Source of the DNA: DATIHK01 sp035480775
Lineage (GTDB): Bacteria > Patescibacteriota > WWE3 > UBA101185 > UBA10185
Direction of reading: 5' to 3'
Length of the DNA: 14,788 nucleotides
Assembly: GCA_035480775.1 (NCBI GenBank)
Contig: DATIHK010000024.1
Span: 1 to 14,788 of the forward strand
Shown here: piece after piece, positions 1 through 5,174 of the stretch
Layout: each line of letters opens with the position of its first letter
How positions within the stretch are numbered: position 1 is the stretch's first letter
Program-made: the position numbers and the translations under genes
The notes under the pieces: model-generated
What the model saw: the letters and a program-made list of their open reading frames with translations, nothing else
Told to the model about the DNA's origin: nothing
Database searches by the model: none

Positions 1-608
1 CCTGCGTATCCATGTTGTGACCAACGCGAAGTCATGTCAGGTGGATCACCGTACACCCAAGAAAATTCGGCAAACTGTAGAACAGAACTAACCCAGGGGT
101 TCAAGATTGCATTTAATATTCGGACTAACACATTTCCTTTCCTAGCCCTTCTCAAATTATCCAGCATGACGTCTGAGCAACCGGTATACTTAAACTGGAG
201 TAAAAACGGGTGATCTCCCCATGCTTGATCTAGGTGAGGTGCTTCACTGTTTATTGGCAATATTTGGAACATATCCTTGTAGTTAAAATGAGTGGTTATC
301 TTTTCGCCACTGAATGCTACGAGCTGACCAATTTTAATTACCTGATTATCAACCAACTTCTCTTGAATCGTTGAAGAAATGTGATCAAGTTCCTCCTTTG
401 GAAAGCCTTCAGACAACTCCACATTTGAAATTTTGTTCTCTTTGTTGAGAGAGACAATCATAAAATTTTCTTGACCCCTTTTCTGATATTTGTGTTTTCC
501 AATATCAATTGTAGAGGCTTCAGAGAAATGCGTTAAAAGAACCTGAGTAATCTCTCTATGGTCTTCAATTTCTGACAGATGAAGTGTATTTATTAATTCT
601 TGAGTCAT
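1..608 (-). CDS. Hypothetical protein, 3' end cut by window edge
   Basis: I read this frame by hand on the minus strand. It is open for 202 codons from the ATG at 608 to the window edge, with no stop, so the C-terminus is missing. I do not recognise a family. The protein starts MTQELINTLHLSEIEDHRE, is soluble-looking and mixed alpha/beta in character, has no signal peptide or membrane segment, and becomes rich in aromatic residues near the visible end (WVYGDPPD, RWSQHGY). The start is supported by a Shine-Dalgarno-like AGGAAG at 617-612 just upstream and by an extended -10 box about 18 nt before the ATG. It follows the oxidase and its 40-residue partner on the same strand with a 23-bp gap, so it may be co-transcribed with them as well as having its own promoter. 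Function unknown. Confidence 0.75.
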   Translation of the reverse strand, partial: MTQELINTLHLSEIEDHREITQVLLTHFSEASTIDIGKHKYQKRGQENFMIVSLNKENKISNVELSEGFPKEELDHISSTIQEKLVDNQVIKIGQLVAFSGEKITTHFNYKDMFQILPINSEAPHLDQAWGDHPFLLQFKYTGCSDVMLDNLRRARKGNVLVRILNAILNPWVSSVLQFAEFSWVYGDPPDMTSRWSQHGYA

Positions 609-625
609 TTTCTTCCTATAGGACT

Positions 626-634
626 ATTATATCA
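626..634 (-). promoter_or_regulatory. Extended -10 promoter for the 1-608 gene
   Basis: On the minus strand, TGATATAAT (634 to 626) is a perfect extended -10 element; the identical nine bases precede the CAP gene at 10238-10246. Its first three bases are the TGA stop codon of the 40-residue ORF. The predicted transcription start, near 619, leaves a leader of about 11 nt that carries the Shine-Dalgarno-like AGGAAG. No convincing -35 was found. Confidence 0.5.
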
Positions 635-754
635 ATTAATGGCCTCAACTTTTTTGTTATATTCTCTATAAATAGCGTCGACCCAATCCCATGCTACCAT
701 GAAGGGTTCCAAATAAAATTCGTCTCCCGCTCCAAATGCAAAGTTTAGGTTCAT
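632..754 (-). CDS. Small 40-residue protein translationally coupled to the oxidase
   Basis: The ATG at 754-752 overlaps the oxidase stop codon (753-751) in the classic ATGA arrangement, which supports coupled translation. The product, starting MNLNFAFGAGDEFYLEP and ending KKVEAIN, is acidic and aromatic, with no signal peptide or membrane segment. Residues 8-17 (GAGDEFYLEP) match GAGDANYFEP in the start-less ORF upstream of the oxidase, so the peptide occurs on both sides of the enzyme. I do not know its function. It could be a small partner protein, a modified peptide, or the residue of a larger gene cut down by recombination. The overlapping start makes it a plausible gene, but its size keeps confidence moderate. 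A longer in-frame reading reaching 871 is antisense-free but lies inside the oxidase coding region and is not favoured. Confidence 0.45.
   Translation of the reverse strand: MNLNFAFGAGDEFYLEPFMVAWDWVDAIYREYNKKVEAIN
704..733 (-). repeat. 30-bp direct repeat, copy downstream of the oxidase
   Basis: This stretch matches 2117-2146 at 26 of 30 positions by direct alignment, in the same orientation, including 13 consecutive identical bases (CGTCTCCCGCTCC on the plus strand at 721-733). Both copies encode GAGDxxYxEP in the minus-strand frame. Similarity fades quickly on both sides. Confidence 0.75.
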
Positions 755-2055
755 AAGTTGTCCACATTGAACCCAGGTTGAACCCCTGCTTGATTGAGTA
801 TCTTTTTGGCAACTTCCAAACCTGAAGTAAGAGCCCCTTCCGTAGATGGGGACTCCAAGTAATCGCCGCAATAAAAAATAGAGGAATTATTTGGTCGTTT
901 ACTCTTAAATTCAAATGTTTTACGTATATGTTCTGATTTAAGTTTTGGTATTGCTGAACTCCATCGAACAATTCTTTCCACCTTTACATCTTTTACTGAA
1001 AGTTCTTTAGAAATTGATTCTTCTAAAAACCGTTTGTTTGTTTGTACGTCATTTAAAGCGCTTTCTCTAACTTTTACATTAAAGAAATCCTTTGAATTTA
1101 GATCAACCTTACTTAATGCAGAGAATGTTTTACTCTGAGATCTAGGGAACCATACCGTTGCTGTAGCGTCTAAGAGATTTGTCGTGCCTTTGAAATAAAC
1201 AGATGCTAAATCTACGTATTCAATTCCAGAAAAATATTCTCTTTCGTAATTTTCAGGTTGGTCAAGTAGTTCAAGAACTTTGTTTCCTGGGACCGCAATA
1301 ATAACGCGTTTCGCCTTGACCCATTCGATATTAGTGCCTTTCGCCATTTGGACTTCGACCCCATCTGAAACTCTTTTTATTAGCTTTACCTCAACTCCAT
1401 AATCAATATTTAGTGTACGTGCAAGTTTTTCTGTTAAAGCTCCAATACCATTTGTAAATGACTTATATTTAACAGTTAATAACTTTGGAAGAGTTCCCAA
1501 AAACATGATTTTAGAAAAATCTTGTGGACCATAAAAGAAAAAGGACTGACAAATTGGATCGAGAATATAATTGTAGACCTCTTCGCCCCCGATTCTTTTT
1601 AAATATGGTTCCAAACCTTCTTTATCTATGTCTAAGGATTTTTCTAAGTGAAATAAGTTTACTTTGCGAGAATCTAGCAAAGTTCTGAGAAACACCAGAA
1701 TGAGTTTAAGTTTGGCATAATTTGATATTAGTCCAAGTTGAAAGATAGACCGGATGTTATGAGGATTAAAAGAATAAACTTTAGCATCTCTTTTTATACC
1801 AATCTCTCCAAACTGTAAACTACACATTTCAAGCTGAAGTTCTTCTGCAAGTTGATTAATGTTCTGATAAAAGGAGGCGATAAACTTTGCACCAGTGTCA
1901 ACTCTTAGTCCATCAATTTCATTTGATACCATTCTTCCGCCTGGACCTAATTCTTTTTCAACCAGTAACACATTTAGACCTCTCTTTTGAAGGTCGTGCG
2001 CAGCTCCCAAACCTGCAATGCCTGCTCCAATTACTAAATTATCTATTGTTTTCAT
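751..2055 (-). CDS. FAD-dependent amine oxidase-like oxidoreductase
   Basis: A 434-residue flavoprotein of the amine oxidase/protoporphyrinogen oxidase/phytoene desaturase superfamily. The N-terminal dinucleotide-binding motif GAGIAGLG lies at residues 10-17, followed by the acidic end of the second strand (VEKE) and the family GGR motif at 39-41. The C-terminal FAD-binding motif is intact: GDYLESPSTEGALTSG at 397-412. The protein is near full length for the family, and both cofactor regions are preserved, so it should bind FAD. The substrate cannot be told from sequence, and HemY-like resemblance is not enough to claim haem synthesis. Tandem ATG codons lie at 2058 and 2055; I chose the second because it puts the Rossmann strand right at the N-terminus. 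The open frame extends to 2103, but that extension overlaps the upstream ORF and has no Shine-Dalgarno. The stop overlaps the next small ORF (ATGA). The gene is bracketed by related peptides. Confidence 0.85.
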   Translation of the reverse strand: MKTIDNLVIGAGIAGLGAAHDLQKRGLNVLLVEKELGPGGRMVSNEIDGLRVDTGAKFIASFYQNINQLAEELQLEMCSLQFGEIGIKRDAKVYSFNPHNIRSIFQLGLISNYAKLKLILVFLRTLLDSRKVNLFHLEKSLDIDKEGLEPYLKRIGGEEVYNYILDPICQSFFFYGPQDFSKIMFLGTLPKLLTVKYKSFTNGIGALTEKLARTLNIDYGVEVKLIKRVSDGVEVQMAKGTNIEWVKAKRVIIAVPGNKVLELLDQPENYEREYFSGIEYVDLASVYFKGTTNLLDATATVWFPRSQSKTFSALSKVDLNSKDFFNVKVRESALNDVQTNKRFLEESISKELSVKDVKVERIVRWSSAIPKLKSEHIRKTFEFKSKRPNNSSIFYCGDYLESPSTEGALTSGLEVAKKILNQAGVQPGFNVDNL

Positions 2056-2206
2056 CATTATTAAATTGTAACCCATCTTGGTAGTGTAGGCGTAGTTTCT
2101 CAAAATGAGCTAGTAGGGGTTCAAAATAATTTGCGTCTCCCGCTCCATCATAGCGATTATCAATAACGATATATTGACAATCAATAGAACGTGTGCAAGT
2201 ATGTAC
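2039..2206 (-). pseudogene. Start-less ORF fragment related to the 40-residue protein
   Basis: This minus-strand frame is open for 55 codons after a TAA at 2209-2207 and ends at TAA 2041-2039, overlapping the first codons of the oxidase. It reads VHTCTRSIDCQYIVIDNRYD at the front and then GAGDANYFEPLLAHFEKLRL. No ATG, GTG or TTG occurs in frame, so it has no canonical start. GAGDANYFEP aligns with GAGDEFYLEP of the small ORF at 632-754, supported by a 26/30-base repeat. The end overlaps the oxidase start, as co-transcribed genes here commonly do. The simplest reading is the 3' remnant of a gene whose front was lost where the divergent DUF2975 promoter now lies; an unusual start codon is the alternative. 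Confidence 0.4.
2117..2146 (-). repeat. 30-bp direct repeat, copy upstream of the oxidase
   Basis: Partner of 704-733 (26 of 30 bases identical, same orientation). It lies within the start-less ORF and encodes GAGDANYFEP. The pair flanks the complete oxidase gene, with 1383 bp between the two copies. Confidence 0.75.
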
Positions 2207-2208
2207 TT
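2173..2208 (+). promoter_or_regulatory. Promoter and candidate operators of the DUF2975-XRE pair
   Basis: A perfect -35 hexamer TTGACA lies at 2174-2179. The best -10 at 17-bp spacing is poor (AAGTAT, 2197-2202). Two inverted repeats sit here: ATTGA/TCAAT (2173-2177 and 2181-2185) across the -35, and AAGTA/TACTT (2197-2201 and 2204-2208) across the -10 and the region just before the start. Their positions would suit repression by the XRE-type protein encoded in the same operon; this is inference. Confidence 0.4.
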
Positions 2209-2216
2209 ATAAATTT

Positions 2217-2693
2217 ATGAAACGAAGTTCCACATTATTCTTAAAAATTGTACTGTGCCTGATCGCAATTGGAACCCTTATGGGGTTGCTTTGGTTTCCT
2301 CAAACTGAAGGAAGAGCGGCTAACTTAGATCTAATCAGTATTTATAAAGATCCGTTTATTATCTACATCTATATAGCTTCAATCCCATTTTTTGTGGGGT
2401 TATACCAGGCATTCAAGTTATTAAATTTTATTGAAGCTAATAAAGCCTTTTCTCAAGGAGCGGTTAATACACTCAAGAATATGAAATTTGCCTCTTTCAG
2501 TCTGATCGGTTTTATTGCCCTAGCAGAGTTTTATATTAGGTTCTTTGCTCATGGTGATGACCCAGCAGGTCCGACAATGCTTGGCTTTTTTATGGCATTA
2601 GCATTCGGTGTTATTGGAACAGCTGCTGCGGTTTTTCAAAAGCTGTTTCAAAATGCTATCGATATAAAATCAGAAAACGATTTAACCGTATAA
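2217..2693 (+). CDS. DUF2975 family membrane protein
   Basis: A 158-residue membrane protein with four hydrophobic helices at about residues 8-27, 45-67, 92-112 and 120-142. The pattern, length and adjacency to a tiny XRE-type regulator match the DUF2975 family, which in many bacteria is encoded next to a YozG-like helix-turn-helix protein. Its biochemical role is unknown. I chose the ATG at 2217 (MKRSSTLFLK). A GTG at 2193 would extend it by eight residues, but that codon lies upstream of the likely -10 region. No Shine-Dalgarno precedes the ATG, and the predicted transcript start is close to it, so the message may be leaderless or nearly so. The regulator gene follows after 9 bp. Confidence 0.8.
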   Translation: MKRSSTLFLKIVLCLIAIGTLMGLLWFPQTEGRAANLDLISIYKDPFIIYIYIASIPFFVGLYQAFKLLNFIEANKAFSQGAVNTLKNMKFASFSLIGFIALAEFYIRFFAHGDDPAGPTMLGFFMALAFGVIGTAAAVFQKLFQNAIDIKSENDLTV

Positions 2694-2702
2694 GGAGCAA
2701 CT

Positions 2703-2912
2703 ATGGCAATAATTATCAACATCGATGTCATGCTGGCAAAGCGAAAAATGAGTGTCACTGAGCTTACTGAAAAAGTAGGTATTACCATGGCTAATCTTTC
2801 CATATTAAAAAATGGAAAGGCAAAAGCTGTCCGTTTCTCAACGTTGGAAGCGATTTGCAAAGCCTTAGATTGTCAGCCCGGAGATATTTTGGAATATAAA
2901 AGCGACGAATAA
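2703..2912 (+). CDS. YozG-like XRE family HTH regulator
   Basis: A 69-residue protein made almost entirely of one helix-turn-helix domain of the Cro/CI (XRE) superfamily. The characteristic sequence is MSVTELTEKVGITMANLSILKNGKA in overall pattern, with the turn near residues 24-28 and the recognition helix around residues 26-36, followed by a conserved C-terminal stretch (LEAICKALDCQPGDILEY). That tail is typical of the small regulators paired with DUF2975 proteins. A strong Shine-Dalgarno, AAGGAG at 2692-2697, lies just upstream, overlapping the end of the membrane gene, so translation starts independently inside the operon. The likely job is to repress its own promoter, where two palindromes are found; this was not shown by sequence alone. 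Confidence 0.88.
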   Translation: MAIIINIDVMLAKRKMSVTELTEKVGITMANLSILKNGKAKAVRFSTLEAICKALDCQPGDILEYKSDE

Positions 2913-2925
2913 GCCTAGGTGTACA

Positions 2926-2954
2926 TTAACTATGCCCACAAATTAGTGTAAAAT
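2926..2954 (+). promoter_or_regulatory. Promoter of tRNA-Thr
   Basis: A -35 TTAACT (2926-2931) and a -10 TAAAAT (2949-2954) are separated by the optimal 17 bp. Transcription would begin near 2961, giving a leader of about 50 nt before the tRNA 5' end at 3013. Confidence 0.55.
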
Positions 2955-2973
2955 CCCTCTAAATGGTTTTACT

Positions 2974-2999
2974 CGCCGGAGTAAGAAAATCTTGCTCCG
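2974..2999 (+). other. Leader hairpin that duplicates the tRNA-Thr 5' end
   Basis: The ten bases CGCCGGAGTA at 2974-2983 are repeated exactly at 3012-3021, where they form the first bases of tRNA-Thr. The first copy also forms a hairpin: bases 2977-2986 pair with 2990-2999 around an AAA loop (10 bp, one G-U pair). It could be a processing signal, a decoy for the acceptor stem, a short terminator for the upstream operon, or a relic of a tandem tRNA. No U-tract follows, which weakens the terminator reading. Confidence 0.5.
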
Positions 3000-3012
3000 T
3001 CTCACTTCGTTC

Positions 3013-3088
3013 GCCGGAGTAGCTCAGTTGGTAGAGCAGTGGTATCGTAAACCAAAGATCGTGGGTCCGATTCCCACCTCCGGCTCCA
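3013..3088 (+). tRNA. tRNA-Thr (anticodon CGU), CCA encoded
   Basis: A full cloverleaf folds from the sequence: acceptor GCCGGAG with CTCCGGC, D arm GCTC/GAGC, anticodon loop ATCGTAA with anticodon CGT (reads ACG), T arm GTGGG/CCCAC with loop TCCGATT, discriminator U, then genome-encoded CCA at 3086-3088. Length is 76 nt including CCA. The outermost pair of the anticodon stem (positions 27 and 43) is a G-A mismatch. The variable loop AGATC is normal. Confidence 0.95.
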
Positions 3089-3102
3089 GCTCGACAATTT
3101 TA

Positions 3103-3132
3103 TTTACAAAACGACCTATAACCTGTTAATAT
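3103..3132 (+). promoter_or_regulatory. Extended promoter of the glutamic peptidase gene
   Basis: A -35 TTTACA (3103-3108, five of six consensus bases), an 18-bp spacer and a -10 TAATAT (3127-3132) preceded by a TG extension (3124-3125). The -10 ends 7 nt before the ATG at 3140, so transcription should start at or next to the start codon. Confidence 0.65.
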
Positions 3133-3139
3133 CATAAAT

Positions 3140-3898
3140 ATGAAAAAACTATTTTTACTGTCTATAGTTTCACTTTTCGTATTAATTTCTGCAAACATAA
3201 ATTTAACACCACTAGCAAGAACCCATGGACCACGAATTAAAGTCAAAAATGGCCAAAGTACCAACTGGTCTGGTTACGCAGTCGAAACCAACCTGTCAAA
3301 TCCGCAAAATAACGCGGTTTCAAATGTACAAGGAAGTTGGGTTGTCCCTGCAGTAGATTGCTCTGGCAGTACTTCAAATAAATATTCTTCAGCTTGGGTT
3401 GGAATTGATGGTTACAGCGATGGTTCCGTTGAACAAACCGGAACTGAACACGATTGCATAAATGGTTCTGCGCAGTATTATGCTTGGTACGAAATGTATC
3501 CGAAGTTTGGTTATAAAGTTCCTCTAACGGTTCACGCAGGAGACACAATTTCAGCTTCTGTTAAATATTTAAGCAATGGAAAATTTCAATTAACTCTGCA
3601 AAGTTCTAATGGACAGTCGTTTTCTACAACACAAAAATCAGCAAGAGCAGGACGTCAATCGGCTGAATGGGTAGTTGAAGCTCCGTCAAGCAGTGGAGGC
3701 GTTTTGCCTTTGGCCAACTTTGGAACCACTAGCATTTCTAGTGCTCAAGCTACACTAAATAATGTTGTAGGAAATGTTCAAAGCTTTGCCAATGACAGAA
3801 TCGACATGGTTACCTCAGGCGGAACTGTAATAAAAGCACAAACATCCAGCTTGCAAAATTCTGGCACAGCGTTTTCGGTTACTTGGCTACACGAATAA
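3140..3898 (+). CDS. Secreted glutamic endopeptidase, eqolisin (G1) family
   Basis: A 252-residue secreted protein. A signal peptide covers about residues 1-19 (MKKLFLLSIVSLFVLISANI), followed by a short pro-like stretch and an all-beta domain from about residue 42 (NWSGYAVE) to the C-terminus. The domain carries the hallmarks of G1 peptidases: NWSGY, the GSWVVP strand, SSAWVGIDG, the catalytic glutamine in VEQTGTE (Gln99) and the catalytic glutamate in SAEWVVEAP (Glu176). These peptidases act in acid conditions and are best known in fungi, with bacterial relatives. Both catalytic residues are present, so activity is expected outside the cell. Two cysteines (74 and 106) could form a disulfide. 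The gene is monocistronic, follows tRNA-Thr, and lacks a Shine-Dalgarno; a strong extended -10 lies 7 nt before the ATG, suggesting a leaderless message. Confidence 0.88.
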   Translation: MKKLFLLSIVSLFVLISANINLTPLARTHGPRIKVKNGQSTNWSGYAVETNLSNPQNNAVSNVQGSWVVPAVDCSGSTSNKYSSAWVGIDGYSDGSVEQTGTEHDCINGSAQYYAWYEMYPKFGYKVPLTVHAGDTISASVKYLSNGKFQLTLQSSNGQSFSTTQKSARAGRQSAEWVVEAPSSSGGVLPLANFGTTSISSAQATLNNVVGNVQSFANDRIDMVTSGGTVIKAQTSSLQNSGTAFSVTWLHE

Positions 3899-3912
3899 AC
3901 AGTCAAAAAGCG

Positions 3913-3918
3913 TATAAT
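3913..3918 (+). promoter_or_regulatory. -10 box of the small secreted protein gene
   Basis: A perfect TATAAT stands 45 nt before the start codon at 3964. No good -35 was found at 16-18 bp. The implied leader of about 38 nt includes a Shine-Dalgarno, unlike most plus-strand genes here. Confidence 0.45.
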
Positions 3919-3963
3919 ACAGCTAATATTTAACTATCGGGGGGCATGCCGAAAGGAGACCAC

Positions 3964-4317
3964 ATGGTCAGCGTACACAGAATGTGGAGTAACAAGAACG
4001 TCGTAAAGATTGTTGCCGTTCTGCTTGTCTTGATGCTCCTACTGAGCGTCACTGGTGCTGCACACGCCAACAACATCGACCTGGGCAAGATCTGCACTGA
4101 GCAAGGTGGCACACTGGTGCCAGGTGATAACGCGTACGGATCAATGTGTCTGATCAACGGCATTCTCTACTCATTTGATCTGGACTATCACTGCCATCAG
4201 CTTTTTGGCCCACTCTTCAGTGCTTTCTTCAAGGTTTTCGATCAGGGGAACAAAACCTGGATGTGCCTGCCCAGCGTGACGAACGACCCATACTTACACC
4301 GTTTCGATCACCCGTAG
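3964..4317 (+). CDS. Small secreted four-cysteine protein, GC-rich gene
   Basis: A 117-residue secreted protein of unknown function. A basic N-terminus and hydrophobic core (VVKIVAVLLVLMLLLSVTG) end in a signal-peptidase site after GAAHA (residue 35). The mature part of about 82 residues has four cysteines at 44, 62, 77 and 101, enough for two disulfides. The segment KICTEQGGTLVP followed by SMCLINGIL faintly resembles the DUF333/haemolysin-like C-x3-GG pattern, but I cannot assign it. The start is set by a strong Shine-Dalgarno AAAGGAGA at 3952-3959, five bases before ATG 3964; an in-frame ATG at 3946 lies upstream of that site and is rejected. Base composition is unusual: about 51 percent G+C by hand count over 3961-4320, against 32-40 percent in sampled flanking lines, with CTG, GTG and CGT-type codons. 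With its own -10 box and strong terminator, it looks like an acquired cassette. Confidence 0.8.
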   Translation: MVSVHRMWSNKNVVKIVAVLLVLMLLLSVTGAAHANNIDLGKICTEQGGTLVPGDNAYGSMCLINGILYSFDLDYHCHQLFGPLFSAFFKVFDQGNKTWMCLPSVTNDPYLHRFDHP

Positions 4318-4337
4318 CTGGCGGCCTTTCAACCAAG

Positions 4338-4378
4338 CCGGAGTGCGAGTATATTTTTGACTCGCACTCTGGGTTTTT
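4338..4378 (+). terminator. Strong rho-independent terminator
   Basis: A 13-bp stem (CCGGAGTGCGAGT at 4338-4350 with ACTCGCACTCTGG at 4360-4372, one G-U pair) around a 9-base loop is followed by GTTTTT. It ends the small secreted protein gene 20 bp after its stop codon. It is the most convincing terminator in the window. Confidence 0.88.
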
Positions 4379-4400
4379 ATTCAACTTTTATCCGCTATTA

Positions 4401-4409
4401 TGCTAAAAT
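4401..4409 (+). promoter_or_regulatory. Extended -10 promoter of the Ig-like protein gene
   Basis: TGCTAAAAT gives a TG-extended -10 (TAAAAT at 4404-4409) that ends 6 nt before the GTG start at 4416. It comes about 20 bp after the terminator's U-tract. No convincing -35. Confidence 0.5.
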
Positions 4410-4415
4410 TTACAT

Positions 4416-5174
4416 GTGCCACGCAAAACATATAAAACGTACGGTTTTAGTATCAAACCTCATGATTTCGACAAACTGTCTGAAGAAGATTTGATGAAGC
4501 GTTTTCTTACATTAGTAGTTTTAATTGTAGCTATATTGGTTGGTCTTGCTGCATCTGTTTTATTTTTTGGTCCTAAAATAGGCTCGGTTTTTGGATTTTT
4601 ATCAGTTAATCGTGTTGAAAAAAAGCAAGTTGATACTATTGCTCCAGTTCCGCCACTTTTTACCAATCCACCTGAAGCTACTAGCAAAGATTCTGTTGAT
4701 TTGACAGGTTCTGCGGAGCCAAACTCTAAAGTGCAACTTTTTGTAAATGGCCCTGAACAACAATCTACTACAGCAGATTTAGCAGGATCTTTTACCTTTA
4801 AGGGTGTTAAATTAATTTCAGGAAGTAATACGATATTTGCTAAAGCCACAGATACATCGGGCAATGTTAGCGACCCTTCTAACACTATTTCTTTAGTTCT
4901 TGATAAAGATAAACCCGAAATTACCATTGATTCATTAAATGATGGAGATACGGTTAAGAATTTAGATAAAAGAATAATGGTTACAGGTTCGGTAAACGAG
5001 AAGGCCACAATTACTATAAATAAGAATCTTGCCGTATTAAAGCCCGACCTTACGTTTTCTATTTTGCTAGGAGTTAGCGAAGGGGAAGTTCAAATTACCA
5101 TTGACGCCGTAGATCTTGCCGGAAATAAATCCGAAAAAGTTTTGAATGTTACTTACGTAAAGCAAAGTAATTAG
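4416..5174 (+). CDS. Membrane-anchored protein with two Ig-like domains
   Basis: A 252-residue protein with a short cytoplasmic N-terminus, one transmembrane helix at about residues 28-51 (MKRFLTLVVLIVAILVGLAA region) and an outside part of about 190 residues. Two bacterial Ig-like beta domains are visible: about 75-163 (from APVPPLFTNPPEATSKDSVD to the SNTIFAKATDTSGNVSDPS edge) and about 165-250. Both carry the repeated ending pattern A-x-D-x-(S/A)-G-N typical of Big-type/Bacillopeptidase-like adhesive modules. There is no enzymatic motif; a role in adhesion or cell-surface architecture is inferred. The GTG at 4416 is 6 nt downstream of an extended -10 and lacks a Shine-Dalgarno, so the message is probably leaderless; an internal ATG at about residue 27 is the alternative start. 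Its last 26 bp overlap the convergent ligase gene, with no terminator between them. Confidence 0.78.
   Translation: MPRKTYKTYGFSIKPHDFDKLSEEDLMKRFLTLVVLIVAILVGLAASVLFFGPKIGSVFGFLSVNRVEKKQVDTIAPVPPLFTNPPEATSKDSVDLTGSAEPNSKVQLFVNGPEQQSTTADLAGSFTFKGVKLISGSNTIFAKATDTSGNVSDPSNTISLVLDKDKPEITIDSLNDGDTVKNLDKRIMVTGSVNEKATITINKNLAVLKPDLTFSILLGVSEGEVQITIDAVDLAGNKSEKVLNVTYVKQSN

Noticed and set aside
632..871. Longer 79-residue minus-strand reading that includes the 40-residue ORF
   Set aside because: Its first 39 residues lie within the oxidase coding sequence in another frame and look random; the ATG overlapping the oxidase stop explains the real part.
666..971. 101-codon minus-strand ORF over the end of the oxidase gene
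   Set aside because: It overlaps the oxidase and the 40-residue ORF in another frame, has no family motif and no ribosome site.
2117..2146. The 30-bp repeat as an attachment site or insertion-sequence end
   Set aside because: The copies are direct and imperfect, similarity is strongest at the peptide they encode, and no integrase or transposase lies between or beside them.
2648..2860. Minus-strand ORF antisense to the DUF2975-XRE junction
   Set aside because: It opposes two well-supported genes, has no start signal, and its hydrophobic stretch is the mirror of AT-rich coding sequence.
4460..5008. 182-codon minus-strand ORF antisense to the Ig-like protein
   Set aside because: The plus-strand reading has a membrane anchor, two clear Ig-like domains and a promoter; the antisense frame has no recognisable fold signature.
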